Positions 1 through 14,800 of a stretch of DNA of 64,000 nt are shown one piece after another. The notes under the pieces were generated by a model that worked only from the letters and a program-made list of their open reading frames with translations, was not told the DNA's origin and did not search any database. The translations under genes were made by a program, and so were the position numbers. Where the stretch lies: contig JACGCM010001948.1 of NCBI GenBank assembly GCA_014058105.1, positions 5,022,001-5,086,000 on the forward strand, given 5' to 3'. Within the stretch, counting starts at the first letter, position 1. Each line of letters starts with the position of its first letter. The stretch comes from Kingdonia uniflora (taxonomy: Eukaryota; Streptophyta; Magnoliopsida; Ranunculales; Circaeasteraceae).

Positions 1-645
1 CAGAGCACTATCTGATATACACAAATAAAAACTAATCAGGGCTGCATATGGTAGAAAGAACAAAATATCAGTATTAAATCTGAATTAATTGTTCCAAATT
101 ATTTCAATTATAACTTATAAGTGAAAAACATTTTCTCGGCAATTCTCATAGTGAAACTTCATCAAACTTGTCTTAGAAAAAGGGTGTTTTCCCCTTGGAT
201 ACCAACAACCTTTATTCTCCAAGTTGGAAAAAAATAGGTTAGTAGACTCTGCAAGTTTAGCAAATAAATGTGAGCTACGGATGACTATTCCAATCAATTA
301 CTGAAATTTACATTTGTATTGAGACTCGGCTTCAAATAGTTTGTAGGGCTCAAACTTAGTTGGTGTATCAACAGTCTTAGCGACTCTTTTGCTACCTTTA
401 CTATTATTTTTCCTCCTTTCCACTGAGTAGCTTATACAAAAAAAGCATGCTTATGTAGAGCAAGAAAAGGAGATAAAGTGTAATTTTCATACATGACTTC
501 ACAAGGTAGGATAAAATAGTTTCCATAATAATCTTTGCATTAGACTCGTAGTAAGTGAATCAATGAGTGCTAGCATGGATCAACATCAACGTTGCTTATT
601 AGAAAGTCATACCATGATAAAGTGCCACAAGTAATACTGACTTAC
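1..645. other. intron sequence, no feature seen
   Basis: This lies 3' of the last exon seen (646-729). That exon ends in a donor GTAAG, so the gene goes on to the left of the window. I found neither the expected next SCD1 exon nor a recognised repeat here. Confidence 0.5.
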
Positions 646-729
646 AAAATGCTTGTATCCGATGTTGTTCTTCTCGGCAATACTCTCAACCATAAACCAT
701 GCATCAGTATCAGGAAGTCCCAATCCAGC
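646..729 (-). CDS. SCD1: SCD1-like exon 20
   Basis: 28 codons beginning AGLGLPDTDAWFMVESIAEK and ending GYKHF before GTAAG. The residues continue exon 19 (SHM then AGLGLPD) as in the SCD1 family. This is the last exon inside the window. Confidence 0.85.
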
Positions 730-2783
730 CTTCATTAAAAATTAGACAACAAAATTTAGTACCAAAGAAAAAAAAGATATACATGTTCGTACATGTTTGA
801 AGCACTATCAATGAAATGAAAAATATCAATACCATGTGTGACGCCACTATAATGAGCTGTGCTGTCACAATAGTCACGTAAGTAACTGACCTGAAAACAT
901 AAGAATTAACTTCAAATATAAGCATGATAAGTTTCAGCGTAAACATAACTGGTGAAATATTTTACAAAGAAAATAGCATCTACAATTTATATATTACCGC
1001 TAAAATATCATGCATATGTCTGTGTTCCATTTCTAGATTATTATTTATTTCGATTGATCCATTATTTGTGTATTATACTATTTGATTCATAATCAAATCT
1101 TTCTTAATGCATTTCATGAACTGCCAAGCCAATTTTATTGTGAAGTCATCCGAACCCCTACGATTGATGCCTACCAGTTATCCAGGTCTGCACTAGTTTG
1201 GTGAATCAATGCATTTCATGAACTGCCAAGTCAACTTTATTGTGAAGCCATCCAAACCTGTATAACTGATACCGGCCAAACTATCCAGGTGTGCACTAGT
1301 TTAGTGAATCAATTGCAGGTTAATCAAGTTTGACAACTGCTTCACAAGATCGGCGTTTGTCCAAAATATGGCGAGAGATATTCCACTCGACAAAGGCACA
1401 TTTATCCTAATGAATGGATTAGTGGGCAAGAGATATCCCAGCCTTAAAACCCTATAGTGCAATCTAAATTTCAAAGATGTCTACATAGTTAATAATAATT
1501 TAGTATACTTTTAAATAATCATTCGACTTCCTTAGTTTCTACAGGTTATCGATTTAACCTTGGATCAAATCCAAAGGTGACAGCGGGTACTGATATTATA
1601 AGAACGCTGCAACCAGCTGCTCCTCCACAAATAACAGGCAAACAACAAGGTCACGATTTTGTATAATTTCAGAATGGAAAGATCTTTTACAAGTCAGATG
1701 AGTGCCCAAAGCGGAGACATGCTACTTTAGCAGGTGAGTTTGACGATGACGCGAAATATCGGAAGGATGCTGAAAGTACCACTGGGAAGTATAATATCGA
1801 GAACAAGTTAGCCGCAAATGATGGGGTTCACCGCCAATCATTGGTGGCATGCTAGTCTCTCCACAACGTCCTGTTGGCGAACAAGTGGTTTGATCAGGTA
1901 CACAATTTCATATTTCCTTAGCTTCTCTCCCTTTCAATACTCAATAGCAACACCACTTGTCGGAAAGTTGTTGCAGGTAGCAAACAAGTGCTATGCAAAC
2001 TGGAGATCAACTCCTTCAGTCAGTACAGCAAGAACAGGCACTAATTCAAGCGGGAGAGGCAACTTTTGCCATAGTAAATCCATATGAACTACAGAAACTG
2101 GATATGAAAACAATGTATGTTCAACCCTGCCTTTGCGTGCCAAGATAAATTTTTAACGAGGTTATCATGCAAGAAATTAAGAAATACATCAATAGTGGTG
2201 CATTACAAAGCCTAGAGATGATAAGATGCATACTTGCTTGAAGACTGCTCCATTAAATACTCGAAATATCCTTCCCAAAAACTGCAACATGAGCACATAA
2301 ATTAGAGGGGAGAAATTTAAGAGCACAAGAAAAAAATAAATGATTTTTTTATGAAATAAATGATTTCTCTTGCTGTATATTATATACCAACTAACTTCGA
2401 CATGGGAAGAGTGTCCGTATGAAGTATGGGGTACGAAGTGCCGGACACGACAACAACAAAAGTAACTACGCATACACGATACACTTAATTTTTTCACATT
2501 ATACTTCGTATTTTAACTGCTTATTATTTTTAACTTGTTTTAATTAACCTGTACAAATGAAATACACAGTACATTATGAAAATTTCTCCCTCTTTAACCA
2601 ATTGGATACATGGGTTAAACATTCTTCATGTTTTTTTTGGTAAGACATTCATCATGTACTAGGAAAAAAGAGAAATTTTATTTTACAAGACAAAAGCTAG
2701 GGTTAGGGGTAGTAGAATAGGTCATACCATTGTGGTATCGAAGCTAAGGGCGGCTCGATCCTACTGACTTGTGAACCCCCCCC

Positions 2784-2814
<31 letters not shown>

Positions 2815-5800
2815 ACACACAAAGAGGTATGTTATAAAGGTGCATAACCAAGTAAAGTTGATGGCTGCACCATGTAATTTAGTCCACATAGGTTAGGATC
2901 TTTTGTACCAATTTACGGATATTACTCTGGACAAGATCCTAATAAATTACCTGGCGCAACAATCACCTCCCTACGCAAGTGGAGGTGATATCCTGATTAT
3001 TCAACAATACATTTTACAACTAAAACATAACTCTAACGTTTCAACATTGAACTCTCTGTTCTTGATACTTCTAATACACCAGATAAGGGATACCGTCAAT
3101 CGCCAAAGTCACCAACTTGAGAACTCCCACTCATCATAGTACTATAGTACGGTGATTGTGAAGTCGATGCAACCTGGTATCTGATATTCTGATCTGATGA
3201 GGTGATCTCAAAACACTTATTTTTTAATACTCCTTGAGGAACTCCTCGTCAAAGGCCTTTTAAACATACCACTTAGAGAATCACGATCCCCCACCCATAG
3301 GAATGACTCATCATGGCCCGTCCTCGGCGCTAATATTAGTTTGTCATGACCCACTCTACAACTGATTCCGTCTTCACTTAAAAGGCCTCGGTGTCGACTG
3401 GAGTAAAATCCTAACTTGTCTTACTAGTGGAGTCTTTCTTAAAAGTATCCTAACTTGTCTTACTAAACAATATTCAACGAGTGACAAAATTACAAGGCGT
3501 GTCACCTTTACTGGTTTAGAGGCTCTCCATGTTATTCCCTCATGGATCATATCTACGGAAGTTGCTTATACAGTATGTGGGGTACTTTCTAGAGAAATAC
3601 TTCAAGGTTTCTCAGATTCTTATACGTCAACTAAATAGTTTATAGGAAATGGTTTAAAGAGAAGTTATATTTCATCTCTCGTAAGAGATCATATGAATTA
3701 GCCTAGGTAACGACACTTCATTTTAAAAAAATAAAACGTATCCAACAACCCGACACTCGTGTTCAACACTATTTGCAAGGTACATAACAAAATTATGCCG
3801 TTTCCGACACCCCGTACCCGTGTCGGACACCGACACCCGTATTCGTGTCGTTGTTACCTAGGAATTAGCACTTTCGAATCAGAAAGTTTTGAGGGCAGTA
3901 GTAAGGGATGAAAACTGGTTGAGACGCTTGGTATTGCCTAAATAATTTCTACTTGTAATTATTTCCTCCTATAAATACAGAAATTACTTACCCTTGCAGG
4001 AAAAGAGACATGAACACATACCATTTTAACCAAAAAATTGTCACTGAAGATCTTTTCTTTTGTTCAAACTCACTACTATAAGATGAGATATTCGCTACTT
4101 TGCATTTTCTCTTTGTCTTTATATGTTCCTGATAGATCAATTCGAACAACCAGAAAATTTTACTTTTACTTGTATATGGTGGGGAGTCTGGGGACTACCC
4201 CTAGGGAGGGAGAAAGAAAGAGAAAAGGGAGAGATGCAAGAGAGAATAAAGGGGATTTTGAAAAAGAGATACACAAGGGAGCTCGAATTTAGATAAATTA
4301 CTCTCCTATAATCCATAATCCAGGAGAAGATATGGAATAAAAAATTAAGTTTTTTTTTTTTGGTAAAATGGCTCATATAATAATATATAAATCTGTTGGG
4401 ACCAAATTTGTCATAAAGATATTTAAGAAAAATAACACTTCATAGATTATCAACTTATCCTTGGTGCAAAGTTGGGGCCGACGCTTTGCTATTAATATAG
4501 AGAGATTATTAACATATAGGGGATTTATATGTGGAAGATTTTTCTGCATGTATGTACGTCATTCTGAGGACATCGAGTTTATAGTGGAAAAGAACTCAAG
4601 ATCATGGACTCAACATGCTGGCATGACGAATGGCAAGCTGAATGAGCTCAAATTCATAGAAACTAAGTAATGCACACTTGTGCAAGGGATATGGACTTGG
4701 ATCCAAAATCCAAGAACCACGCCGATTTTCAAGTTCAATAAGCATATTCTTCCATCAAGAAAGATCACACACGGGGAAAACATTTCTTCGATCGCAATCA
4801 ACTAAATTGCCACAACCCTACAACCTTACCTATAACCAAAAAAGGACTTGGGAAACAAAAAAACAATCTAAACCAAATCACCCTAAACTAATTCAATTAT
4901 GAATTAAAAATAATCCAAAATGTATCCGTATTTCCTAATTTCAAGGTAACAACGACACGGATATGGGTGTCGGTGTCCAACATGCGTACGGGGTGTTGGA
5001 AACGGCAGAAAATAGAAAAGTACCTTATAAATAGTGTTGGACATGTGTGTCTGAATATTGAGAAGTTCTTTTTATGTGAAGTGCCGTTGTTACCTAGCTC
5101 ATTTCCAAAAAAAAAACCCTTAAACCTAATTCTAAAATTCCCCAAAATCATAACAACGTGAAAGTACTCTGATCCTTGGGGTTTCAAAACGTGTCAGGCG
5201 TAAGAAAGTTACTTTCCCCACCAACTTAGGTGTTAAGGGAAACTTAATTCCATATAACTTATGTGTACAGTCTAATGTTTAGATGTAGTTAATATAAATT
5301 AAGAACCCCAGAATCTTTTATATACTAATGATGTTAGTGTTAAGTAAAACATCCATTACAAATTGAAAAACCTGGCCTCTATATAAATAACTAACATCTA
5401 AGGCCAGGTTAGTCTACAACTTCCTCAGTAGAGCTAATATTGATCACGGGTGAGGGTTGCCTCACCCAAGTGCGTGATAAAGCAATGCTCTTTACACAAA
5501 AGAAAACCGGGTCAAATAAATGCATTATTACAAACTACAGATGAAACCTCCAAAAGTAAAAGGTAGAGATGCATACCGCAATTCCTCCCAGATGGACAAA
5601 GAAAGGAGATGGCGTTGAACGTAATCTGAAGCATTATTGGAGTCTTTCTTAAACATTTCAGCAGATACTTCAAGTGCATCTCTTACAGTTGACATGTCGT
5701 TCCGAACAGTGGCACGACTGATCGCTGTTTTTAGCTGAAGTTAGAATAAGACAATCACGACAAAGTGAAGGAAAAGTAAATACGTCTCATTAGGATTGAG

Positions 5801-8800
5801 AATAATAAACTCTTGCCAAGGAAATTCGAAAAAACTCATTAACAGAAAACTTCTAGTTAAACAAAATAGTAAAGAGTCATATTTTCTTGAAAGATACTTA
5901 AGATAAAAACAAAATTTTAGAAATGGCATACCAATTCTTTAACTGCAATGAACTGCTCCTCAGTTAGCTGACATAACCATCCCTGATAAAAATATAAAAA
6001 ATCAAATAGTTGCCCGTTCCAAAGCACAAAACTCATTCCAATTCAAAAAGTGTCATTTTAGTGTTTACATACCGAATGAATGTGTTCCCTTATACATTCA
6101 ACAAATCCACTGCCACCAATGCCTTCTGCATCAGACTCAATTAATGCTGCAAACAAACATATATGTGAGCATTAGCAAGTAACTTTTCAATTCTCGGATC
6201 AGGAAAAAATATATATCATATTTTAGCAAATTGCAAATTGGATAACATAAATGACATCCTTAGTTTTCTGTTGTAAAGACACTTTTGAAAATTTCTGTGT
6301 GCTATAGTCTTGGTTCTTGGATGATGTTATTCATCCCACTATATCGTCTCCAGTTTTTTCGGACAAAGGGTTATGATGATCCTCTGTCTTTACTCAAATG
6401 AGAATTTAGATGTTCCTTTTAATTGAGATGTTCTCACACTTTATCTACGATTTTCTGCAGTTATGAATTTTCCCAAGCTTCTCCCATTTATGTAATTTGG
6501 CCTATTTCCTTACAATCTGTTGCTGGTATCACATTAAAAAACAGGAAAAAGTATTTAGAAAAAGTAAAAAAACAAAAGTAAAATCTTCCCTTTTTTCTTG
6601 AAGAGCAATAGAAATAATATCCGAAACTATAGTGATTTAATAAATTTATTTGGTAAATCGTGTTTACGTGGCTCGACATATGGGTCATGTCACAAGGTAC
6701 CTGAGACGAATTCTTAGAAAGAAGGAAGAACAATAGAAATAATATCCGAAACTATTGTGATTTAATAAATTTATTTGGTAAATTGTGTTTGCATGGCTCG
6801 ACATATGGGTCCATGTCACAAGGTACCTGAGACGAATTCCTAGAAAGAAGGATGAAGTGATTCATAGATACCTGATGAGAAATGCAAAATCATATACAAG
6901 TATACCTAGAATGGTGCCATACTCAAACGATGATAGAGGATCGTCAGTTGCTCCCAGCTTCAATAGGCGCAACCACAAGCCCTATCGACAGAGAAAGTCT
7001 CAAGTTCTCAATATTTGAATCATAGCACAGAGTCACTAGTAGCTATTGTGAAAAAATAACCAAGCAAGGTGCTGCAAAATTCACTTCAAATTATCGTTCA
7101 AAGAAGAGAAAATTTTCAAACTTTAAAACAGGTGCACTATTGACAAGTAAAAAAGGGCTCCCACACAAATTTTTGCCCTTTTCAAAAGTTGGTTGGTCAT
7201 AACCCGTTTTACTGTTCAACTCTACACATGCTGATAGGCTAATGCATAAGTTTCTCCCCGCATACAGTTTCTAAAATCTGCCAGCTGATGCTTACAAATA
7301 GCATCTTTTAAACTGTAACCTATCTCTACACATGCTGATAGGCTAATTCATAAGTTTCTCCCCGCATACAGTTTCTGAAATCTGCCAGCTGATGCTTACA
7401 AATAGCATCTTTTAAACTGTAACCTATCTCTCTTGATTGGTTTCAAATGTATGTCGGATAAGAAGACATATATTTAGGAAAGTCACTTAGTACTACTTCC
7501 CTTCAAAATGCTGGTGTTTTGCAAAATGTTGGTATTCTACTATCACTAGGTCTTTCTGTCTCAAACCTCAGTGGTTAACATATATGGTTTTCGCAGGGAC
7601 TACTTTAGTTGTCAGGGTTGTAGAAAAAGATGAATGTCATGAACAGGGTAACAATGATAGTCATGGAGATATGGGCAGTGGTATAACCAACTATGATGTG
7701 GATACTGACATGGACAAGGTATTGGAAATAGGGGTACGACTCTTCCCCTTCAAAATTGTAGGGTAAGGTTACATATCAGATATTACGTTCTCAAATACAA
7801 TGTAATTGTCATTCCAACAATCGATTTCTCGTAAAATTAGTGGTTAGGAACCAATCACCATGAATTCTCTTCATTATCTCTATATCACAGTTTAAAACAA
7901 CCAAAAAAAGGCCAATATATCAGATTTTTGGATCTCCGAGATGATATTTTACATGATATTTCATATACCCAAGATATAAGAGAGACTATTTTCAGGTAAA
8001 TTTTTGGTGAAATATCGATTTTTAATGGTGATAAATTGGATGATAATTAGAATTTTGAAATTTAGGCAGTAAATAGAGTACAATCCTAAGCTTTCTTATA
8101 ATCGCAAGAACTTAAAATAGAAAAAATACTCAGGACGGAGGTTTTCCCTTTATAAGGAGTATACTTGTTGACGAGAGAGCTCTACCCAAGAGGCTAAGAC
8201 GAAACAACAAGAAAGGATTCAATCTGCAAAAGTTAATGAGAACGAGAAGCAGCTAGCCAAGGCTATTACGCTTTTATTTCCTCTCAAAACAACCAGATTC
8301 AAATAGTTGGTCCACTAGAAACTTGCTAAGCTTGTAGCGCTTCAAGGGCTTGTCCCATTTGGTAGGGGTCATGGTTTTAACAGAAGCACTAAGGCTTACA
8401 CCCCCAAACCACCTCATGATGATTTTCGTACTGACACTTACCCCTCAAAAATTAACAAGACCTAAATTTTAAAATCAATTTTTTTAACCCTTTATTTCTT
8501 AATTTTTCTAGAAAATACCCCTTGGGATTAGGCTTAATAACAATCTCTACAGAATTATTCTTCAACTCTTTTCAATTCTTAGAAATCTTCACCAAATGCT
8601 TTTATAAAATAAAGTGGGGAATACCCGTCGCTTTAGGTGAGGCTTACGCCTCACACCGCTTTCCGACTCATTAAGCCCTTACCACCTTTGCCTCCCTCTC
8701 CGCCTTTTTAAGTCAGGGTTGGGTCTCTGTTATTATGGTTTTCATCCTTCCTCCTAGGGTTCGCATGCCTCTATGTTAGAGAATACGAGGATCTAGCACT

Positions 8801-11800
8801 TCCCTTTCTCTTAAATATCAGGGGGTATTGCCAAGCTCAACTCACCACCTTTGCTGGAGGTTAAGGGGAGCCGTCTCCATCTTATATTTGGAATTTCCTT
8901 TTTCTATTTAGCACAGGGTCTTGCCCCTCCGGCTTACTTACCAATAAAAAAGGCAATGGAATTAGATATTAGTCTTAAGCTAATGGGTATTCCAGTTCCA
9001 GTTCCAGTTATTATTAGATATATACTCTGATTTTGAAAAAAACATAATCAAAATTAATAAAAATACTCCCACTCCAGAACAGCATTTAAAAGATAAAAGT
9101 AATATAATCTAGAAGGAACCTGACCTGTAGCTTCACTTTTATGTCCAAAACCATACGCTCTCTCTCGGCCTGTAAATAATCAAATTTTAAGTCATTCAAA
9201 TAATTTCAATGTCCCATATATTAAAGATAGATGATAAAGCATTATGGTACAGTCATCAGAACTTACAGCTCTCTCTCTTGGACTAAGACTTTCTGCTTTT
9301 GAGTCCTTACCAACTGGCATAGAAGGCGAGCTGGTAAAGACAGTGAACAATTTAGGGTGAGTTTGCAGTTTAGTATAAGGCGGTGCATGTGCAATTCGTG
9401 CCCAGAAAATGGGAGGCATCAGCATACAGTATATTTAAATCACAATCGGGCAAGCAAGGCCACCTTAAATGGCATAAGCCTTAAGATAACATCATCTCTG
9501 GGTTGTTACAAAACCTTTAAGAAACACTCAGATTGTGTCGTAAAAGGTTAGATTTGGTCGAATAAGTTTTAGAAGAGAGGAGGTTTAGAACCACAGAAGT
9601 ATATCCCCACTTGCCACATTAAACTAAAAGCAGGGATGCACTAGAAATAGTGTTCTAAATAACAGAGAGAACTGAGTGTCCCACGTAAATTATATGCTCA
9701 TGAATCGAAGATGGGTCTTCCCACTGTCTCACAATCTGCTAAATGATGAGTCGTAGTATGGGAATGTAAATTTCCCTTAGACAATCTTCTCCTTAACAAA
9801 GTGATAATCAGCTTCAACATACTTGGCTCAATCTTGCTAAGATGGAACTTAAGCAATACTCGTTACAGCTTTGCTATCACAACATAGTATCATAGGACCA
9901 GACCTGCGATCTCCCAACGTATTTCCATGTTGTGAACCCACAATAATTCGCAAATTGCATAATAAATATCCAAAATCTCCGCTTTTGCACTGGACCTAAC
10001 AATTTTTTTCACCAGTCGACTCCCAATGGCACTCCATCTTCTGCATATATGCGTGAACCGTGTCAGAGAACACTCTTCTCGGCACAGGAGTTGTACACGA
10101 GAAACTCAAACTCTAGATTGAGTCATGCAAGAAACTGAAAAATTATATGCACCTCCCCACCCTTATGTATGGAACTGCAAGTAGTAATCCAAATCAAATG
10201 ACTGGTACTGATCTAGTTTTGCCCATTTTCTTTGTAACTAGCCGAGGTATTCTACCAATGATTAAATGTTTGCGATATGTAATATCATGCTACAACTGAT
10301 ATCTAGGCATTGATTGCTCTTCACCTGTGAATATGAGTGTGGAAGATTCCTATATCGTTGAGCTGTTTGACATAATAAGCAACTTTGTCTTAAACGGGTC
10401 TCCATCAAAACGGGCAACCAATGCCATGACAATGAAGTTCTTGGCCTCCAATTTTACATACCCGGAAATGCCTACCTTAAGCCTTTTCTAGCTCTCCAAT
10501 CAGATGCTTACTATTCCTCAGCTTGTAATGGTTTGTTTGAAAAACTATGCCCATTGCAGGTAATTCTAAACTAAACTTGATAGTAGTGTGACTAGAATTA
10601 TCGTAACACTATAAATAAGATCGTGTCTAAAATGACTCCAGAACCTTCCGGATAAAATTTGATACTCGGTCTCTGATCTAGACACCGTTCCGAAAAATTG
10701 GTTCATGTTTCACTTGAAAGATTCTCAATTGAAAAGTGAAACGCCCCTAATAGGGAAAACTGGCGGAAGCCTCGACTTTGATAAACCTTAACAATTATAC
10801 TTCAGATTTAACAAAACCCTGTTACATCTGAAATTTAACTACAAAACTCTACTAAAAACTACAAAAGTAATAAACCTAGAAACGACCCGACATATCAACT
10901 CTCCCCTCCTTAGAAAAATTCATTCCACGAGCTTAGATACCCGGGGCCCAAGAACTAAAACATTTGGAAAAATCTCTTGAACCATAGCCAAATTCTACAA
11001 AATTCAAATCCTCTCACAGAATTTTTCGTAAACAAGGATTGCACCCATGAAAATGGGTAGGATATTGTCACCAACATCCATGTGTTTAACAATGCATCCA
11101 TAAAAATATAATCGCCCCCACGCCAAAACCCTAAAAAGCTTCCCAAACGGGATCGAATATCAGAGTTTCTGGATATTGTCGTGTGGCTACTTTGGTGTTT
11201 AGATAGGTTATTACCTTCGTTTTTATCTTCTTCCTTTAGGACTTCGTTTTGGAACAACAATTGATTGGTATTTCCCCCCATTGAATCCAACTTTTCAACG
11301 GGTATAGAAAGAGGGAGAAGATCTGATTTCGCCGGAGTTTTGACCAAACATTAAAGTAATGACATTTTCTAACAACCTACTTATCCTTATTTATATAATT
11401 GCTGTCGTTTATGTCACACGAAAATCTAATAGTTTCCTGTTTCTAACTCGGGAAAGAGCACCACTAGAGATGCTATAATAGCTTATTATTCTATTTTATG
11501 TTCAAAAACATACCCAGGGTTACGCTTTCCGGAATACTCCCCACTTGCTGCAACAAGAATTGCCTTCCTCCTTTCTTCTTGCTCTTCTGTTCTAAGGTTC
11601 GAAGGGAATCTATCATAACAATATTTGGCACCCGATCCTGATGGTCATAGATATATAAGAATTTTGAAACAAAATAAACAGACATCATATATATAAAGGT
11701 ACGGAAGTATGTTTGCTGTTTTTGCACATGCAATATCTGAAGCTGACCAATTCTAATAAAAATGATCACCACCTGAAATTCCAATGCCAGGATCAGATAT

Positions 11801-14800
11801 AGTTATTATCTCAGGATCTGATGAAGGCAAGGGTAGTATCGAAATTGGATTTTGACCTCTGCCAAGTGCATCTTGTAACTTATCCAAAAGATTATTAGCC
11901 TTTGAATCCGAGCCGATACCTCTTTCCAGATAATCTAGGAAGCCATGAGAGTCTAAGAACTGAATAATCTGACAAAAACAGAACTAATCTCATTCCATCT
12001 GTGAAGAATTTATATCTTAATATCCATAATAAAAAAACATAGAGATGTCTCTATCCAAATCCCACCCATTTGGCATAGCCTACAGCTGAGGATGCATGCT
12101 TTCAGCATATTTTTAGTTGCTTGACAAAACAATACAAGCTTCAATAATTAAAAAAAAAAGTACTTATGTAGTTTCAATAATTACAGGCAGAGAATGCTGA
12201 TACTTTAAAAAGTGATTTTTTTGCACTAAATTTCTTTTAATATTATCCAGAGAGAGAGTGTCGTATTAGCTTAGCCTGAAGGCCCCTAAACTGTATGATG
12301 ATCCTATTCGTTGAGATAAGATGTAGCAACCCATATTTTCTTGAGTATTTATATATTTAGTTTGTGTATTTGCATAATTATTTTGGGTATCATATTAAAT
12401 ATTGGTTGTTGTTACTTATTAAGTTGCATTAGCTATGTAAGATCATATCTTTTGCTAGAATCCAATACCAAGCCAAACTCTGAAGTGGATAACATATGCA
12501 TGTCTTCTCCACGCAAGTACTAAAAGAAGTAGTGTGACGTGATAAGGTTTGCTCCAAACAACTTCAAACACACACAGTTAGAAAGAGAGAAGCATTGTCC
12601 ATGTATTTGCAAAGCACCCAATTGGAAACCAACTCTAATAGGGATCTCTCCGACATGTATGTATAACCCGGAGGAAAGGGAACAATGAAAACAATACAAA
12701 ACACGCGCAACATCAAATCATACCCGCTATAACTAAATTCTCACACGCATCGTACCCCCCCCCCCCCCCCTCTTCAAACTTTTTTGCAAACACAGTACAT
12801 CATTCATTACCAGAGATTCAATTGCATCAATTTTTTCCGAGACAAGAATCAACATTATTCTTCATGTTGAGTAAAAGGAAGATCCGGTTACCGAACATAT
12901 CAGGAGAAGAAAGATGTTATCAAAGGAAGGTTGCCTTACACTCTTCAAGATAACATTATCAAGTTTGTTAGTTTACTATTTACCCCTATTTCACCGACCA
13001 ACGTCTATCGTATCAAAGTTGGAGATGATTGTGATAAATTTTCATTAGGATGGCATCAGAGGGGCTCGTAAGCTCCATCTTCTGACATGGGATGCAAATG
13101 TTTGGAAAAAAAAATCAGCGAATTAAGATTAAAATTCTTTACAACGATGAATATGACGCTGCTTGGAAAGTGGTTATGAATATTTTGTAAAGATATAGAT
13201 AGGTTATAGGTCGAGGTGATTACAGTTAAGTTTGGGATATGGGAGCATGCTTACTTTTTTTATGGTTTCGGATTATGGAGATCGATCTTGAACATGTGGG
13301 AAAAGTTTAAAAAAGACATTGAAATTAACATTGAGAATGGTGAGAAGATTAGTAACCGGCATAATATATGGTGGGATTCAAGATAATTGGCTCTGTATCA
13401 CTCTTTATTACACTTGTAATCAAAAAATTAGGAGAGAAGGCTCTACGAAATGGAGGGAGACATGGCAAGTTCGGAGAGGACTTTTTTTAATAGGGCGTTG
13501 GAGGATATTAACTTTATGACTCAAAAATTCACCACGATAATGATTGAAATGGGTGAGGACAAACGGAAATGAAGTGGGCTAAGAATGGGAACTTTCACGG
13601 TAAGATCGATGTGTAGCCATTTAGTAGAAGCTAGGAGATCAAGATGTGGGCATCAAACTCTGGACTTTCCGAGACGCTTGGTTTGGAGAAAGGAGACCCC
13701 GCCAATTTTATTTTTTCTTTTTTCTTTTATTACCGGGAGGGAGGGGGCTTGGGGCGAAAAATGACTAAATATCAACTAAGCCGAAGAGGTATTAATGTAG
13801 AACGTTTGTGTTATTTTCTTTTATTTTTGAAAATGTTTTGTGCTTATTTGTGGTTTACAGATGAGTATATTAATCATTTGATCATAAATTGTCCGATTGC
13901 AATGGAGGCTTTGCATCATTTCCCAATATTTTCAATGTCTCATGGGAAAGTGACGGGTTTTATCTCATCTTTAAAAGCGCGGTGGTGCAAGCAATTTAGA
14001 AGAAGCATTGAGAAATTTTGATGGAACCTTACTCTGTATGCGATTGCGATTGGATGGGTTTTGTGGAAGGAGATGCACGATAGGCACTTTGAAGATAAGG
14101 TTAAAATACCGTAGAAGCTATAATCTTTGACATATATGTGATTATCTTGTATTGATCATTTTCTTCATTTATTGGTGTTTAATTTTTCATTTCGTTTACC
14201 TTGTGTTCTTTCCACCGCGGAAAGTATCTTTTGAGTAGATCAATAAACTTACTTTTACCTTCTCGAAAAAATAATATAAAATACTAGCAGGAGTGGAGCA
14301 AAAAGAACTTTTGCATTATAGTATTTTTCAGTTTCATGTTTAAAAATTTTTAACTATTAATTTGCGAAAAGATAAAAGTTAAAAGTGGGTACAATCCACT
14401 AGCCTTTTTAAAGTCTCTTCGACAGAGCCTATACTACAACTCACATATGTACAACTAATAAAACATTACACGAAGAAAAGCACCTTATGAAACAAAAAAA
14501 ATAAGTTCTACAACTCACCAAAACTAACTCAAAATAGTATAGTGGTTGTGTGCAAAAGAAAATTAGGATTAAGTTTATGTCACCATGGATTCTGGTGGTT
14601 GGTTAGTTGACCGAGAACGTTTCTTCAAAAATGCCTGAGTGTTGAAGACTTGAGTAGCATTACTTTCCTGACAAAGATCAAAAGCAAAAATAAAATGAAA
14701 AAATGGTTACAACCAAAACCATATGAAAATTTAATTGTTTCTCCTTACAATGAAATTACGGTAGCCACTCAAAGTTGACGCGAAGAACTTCAGAAATATT

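Noticed and set aside
14575..14577. A TAA directly after exon 9 that first looked like the gene's stop codon
   Set aside because: ATG/GTGACA is a good splice donor, and exon 10 continues in phase with family sequence (IIQFLDSHGFLDYLER).
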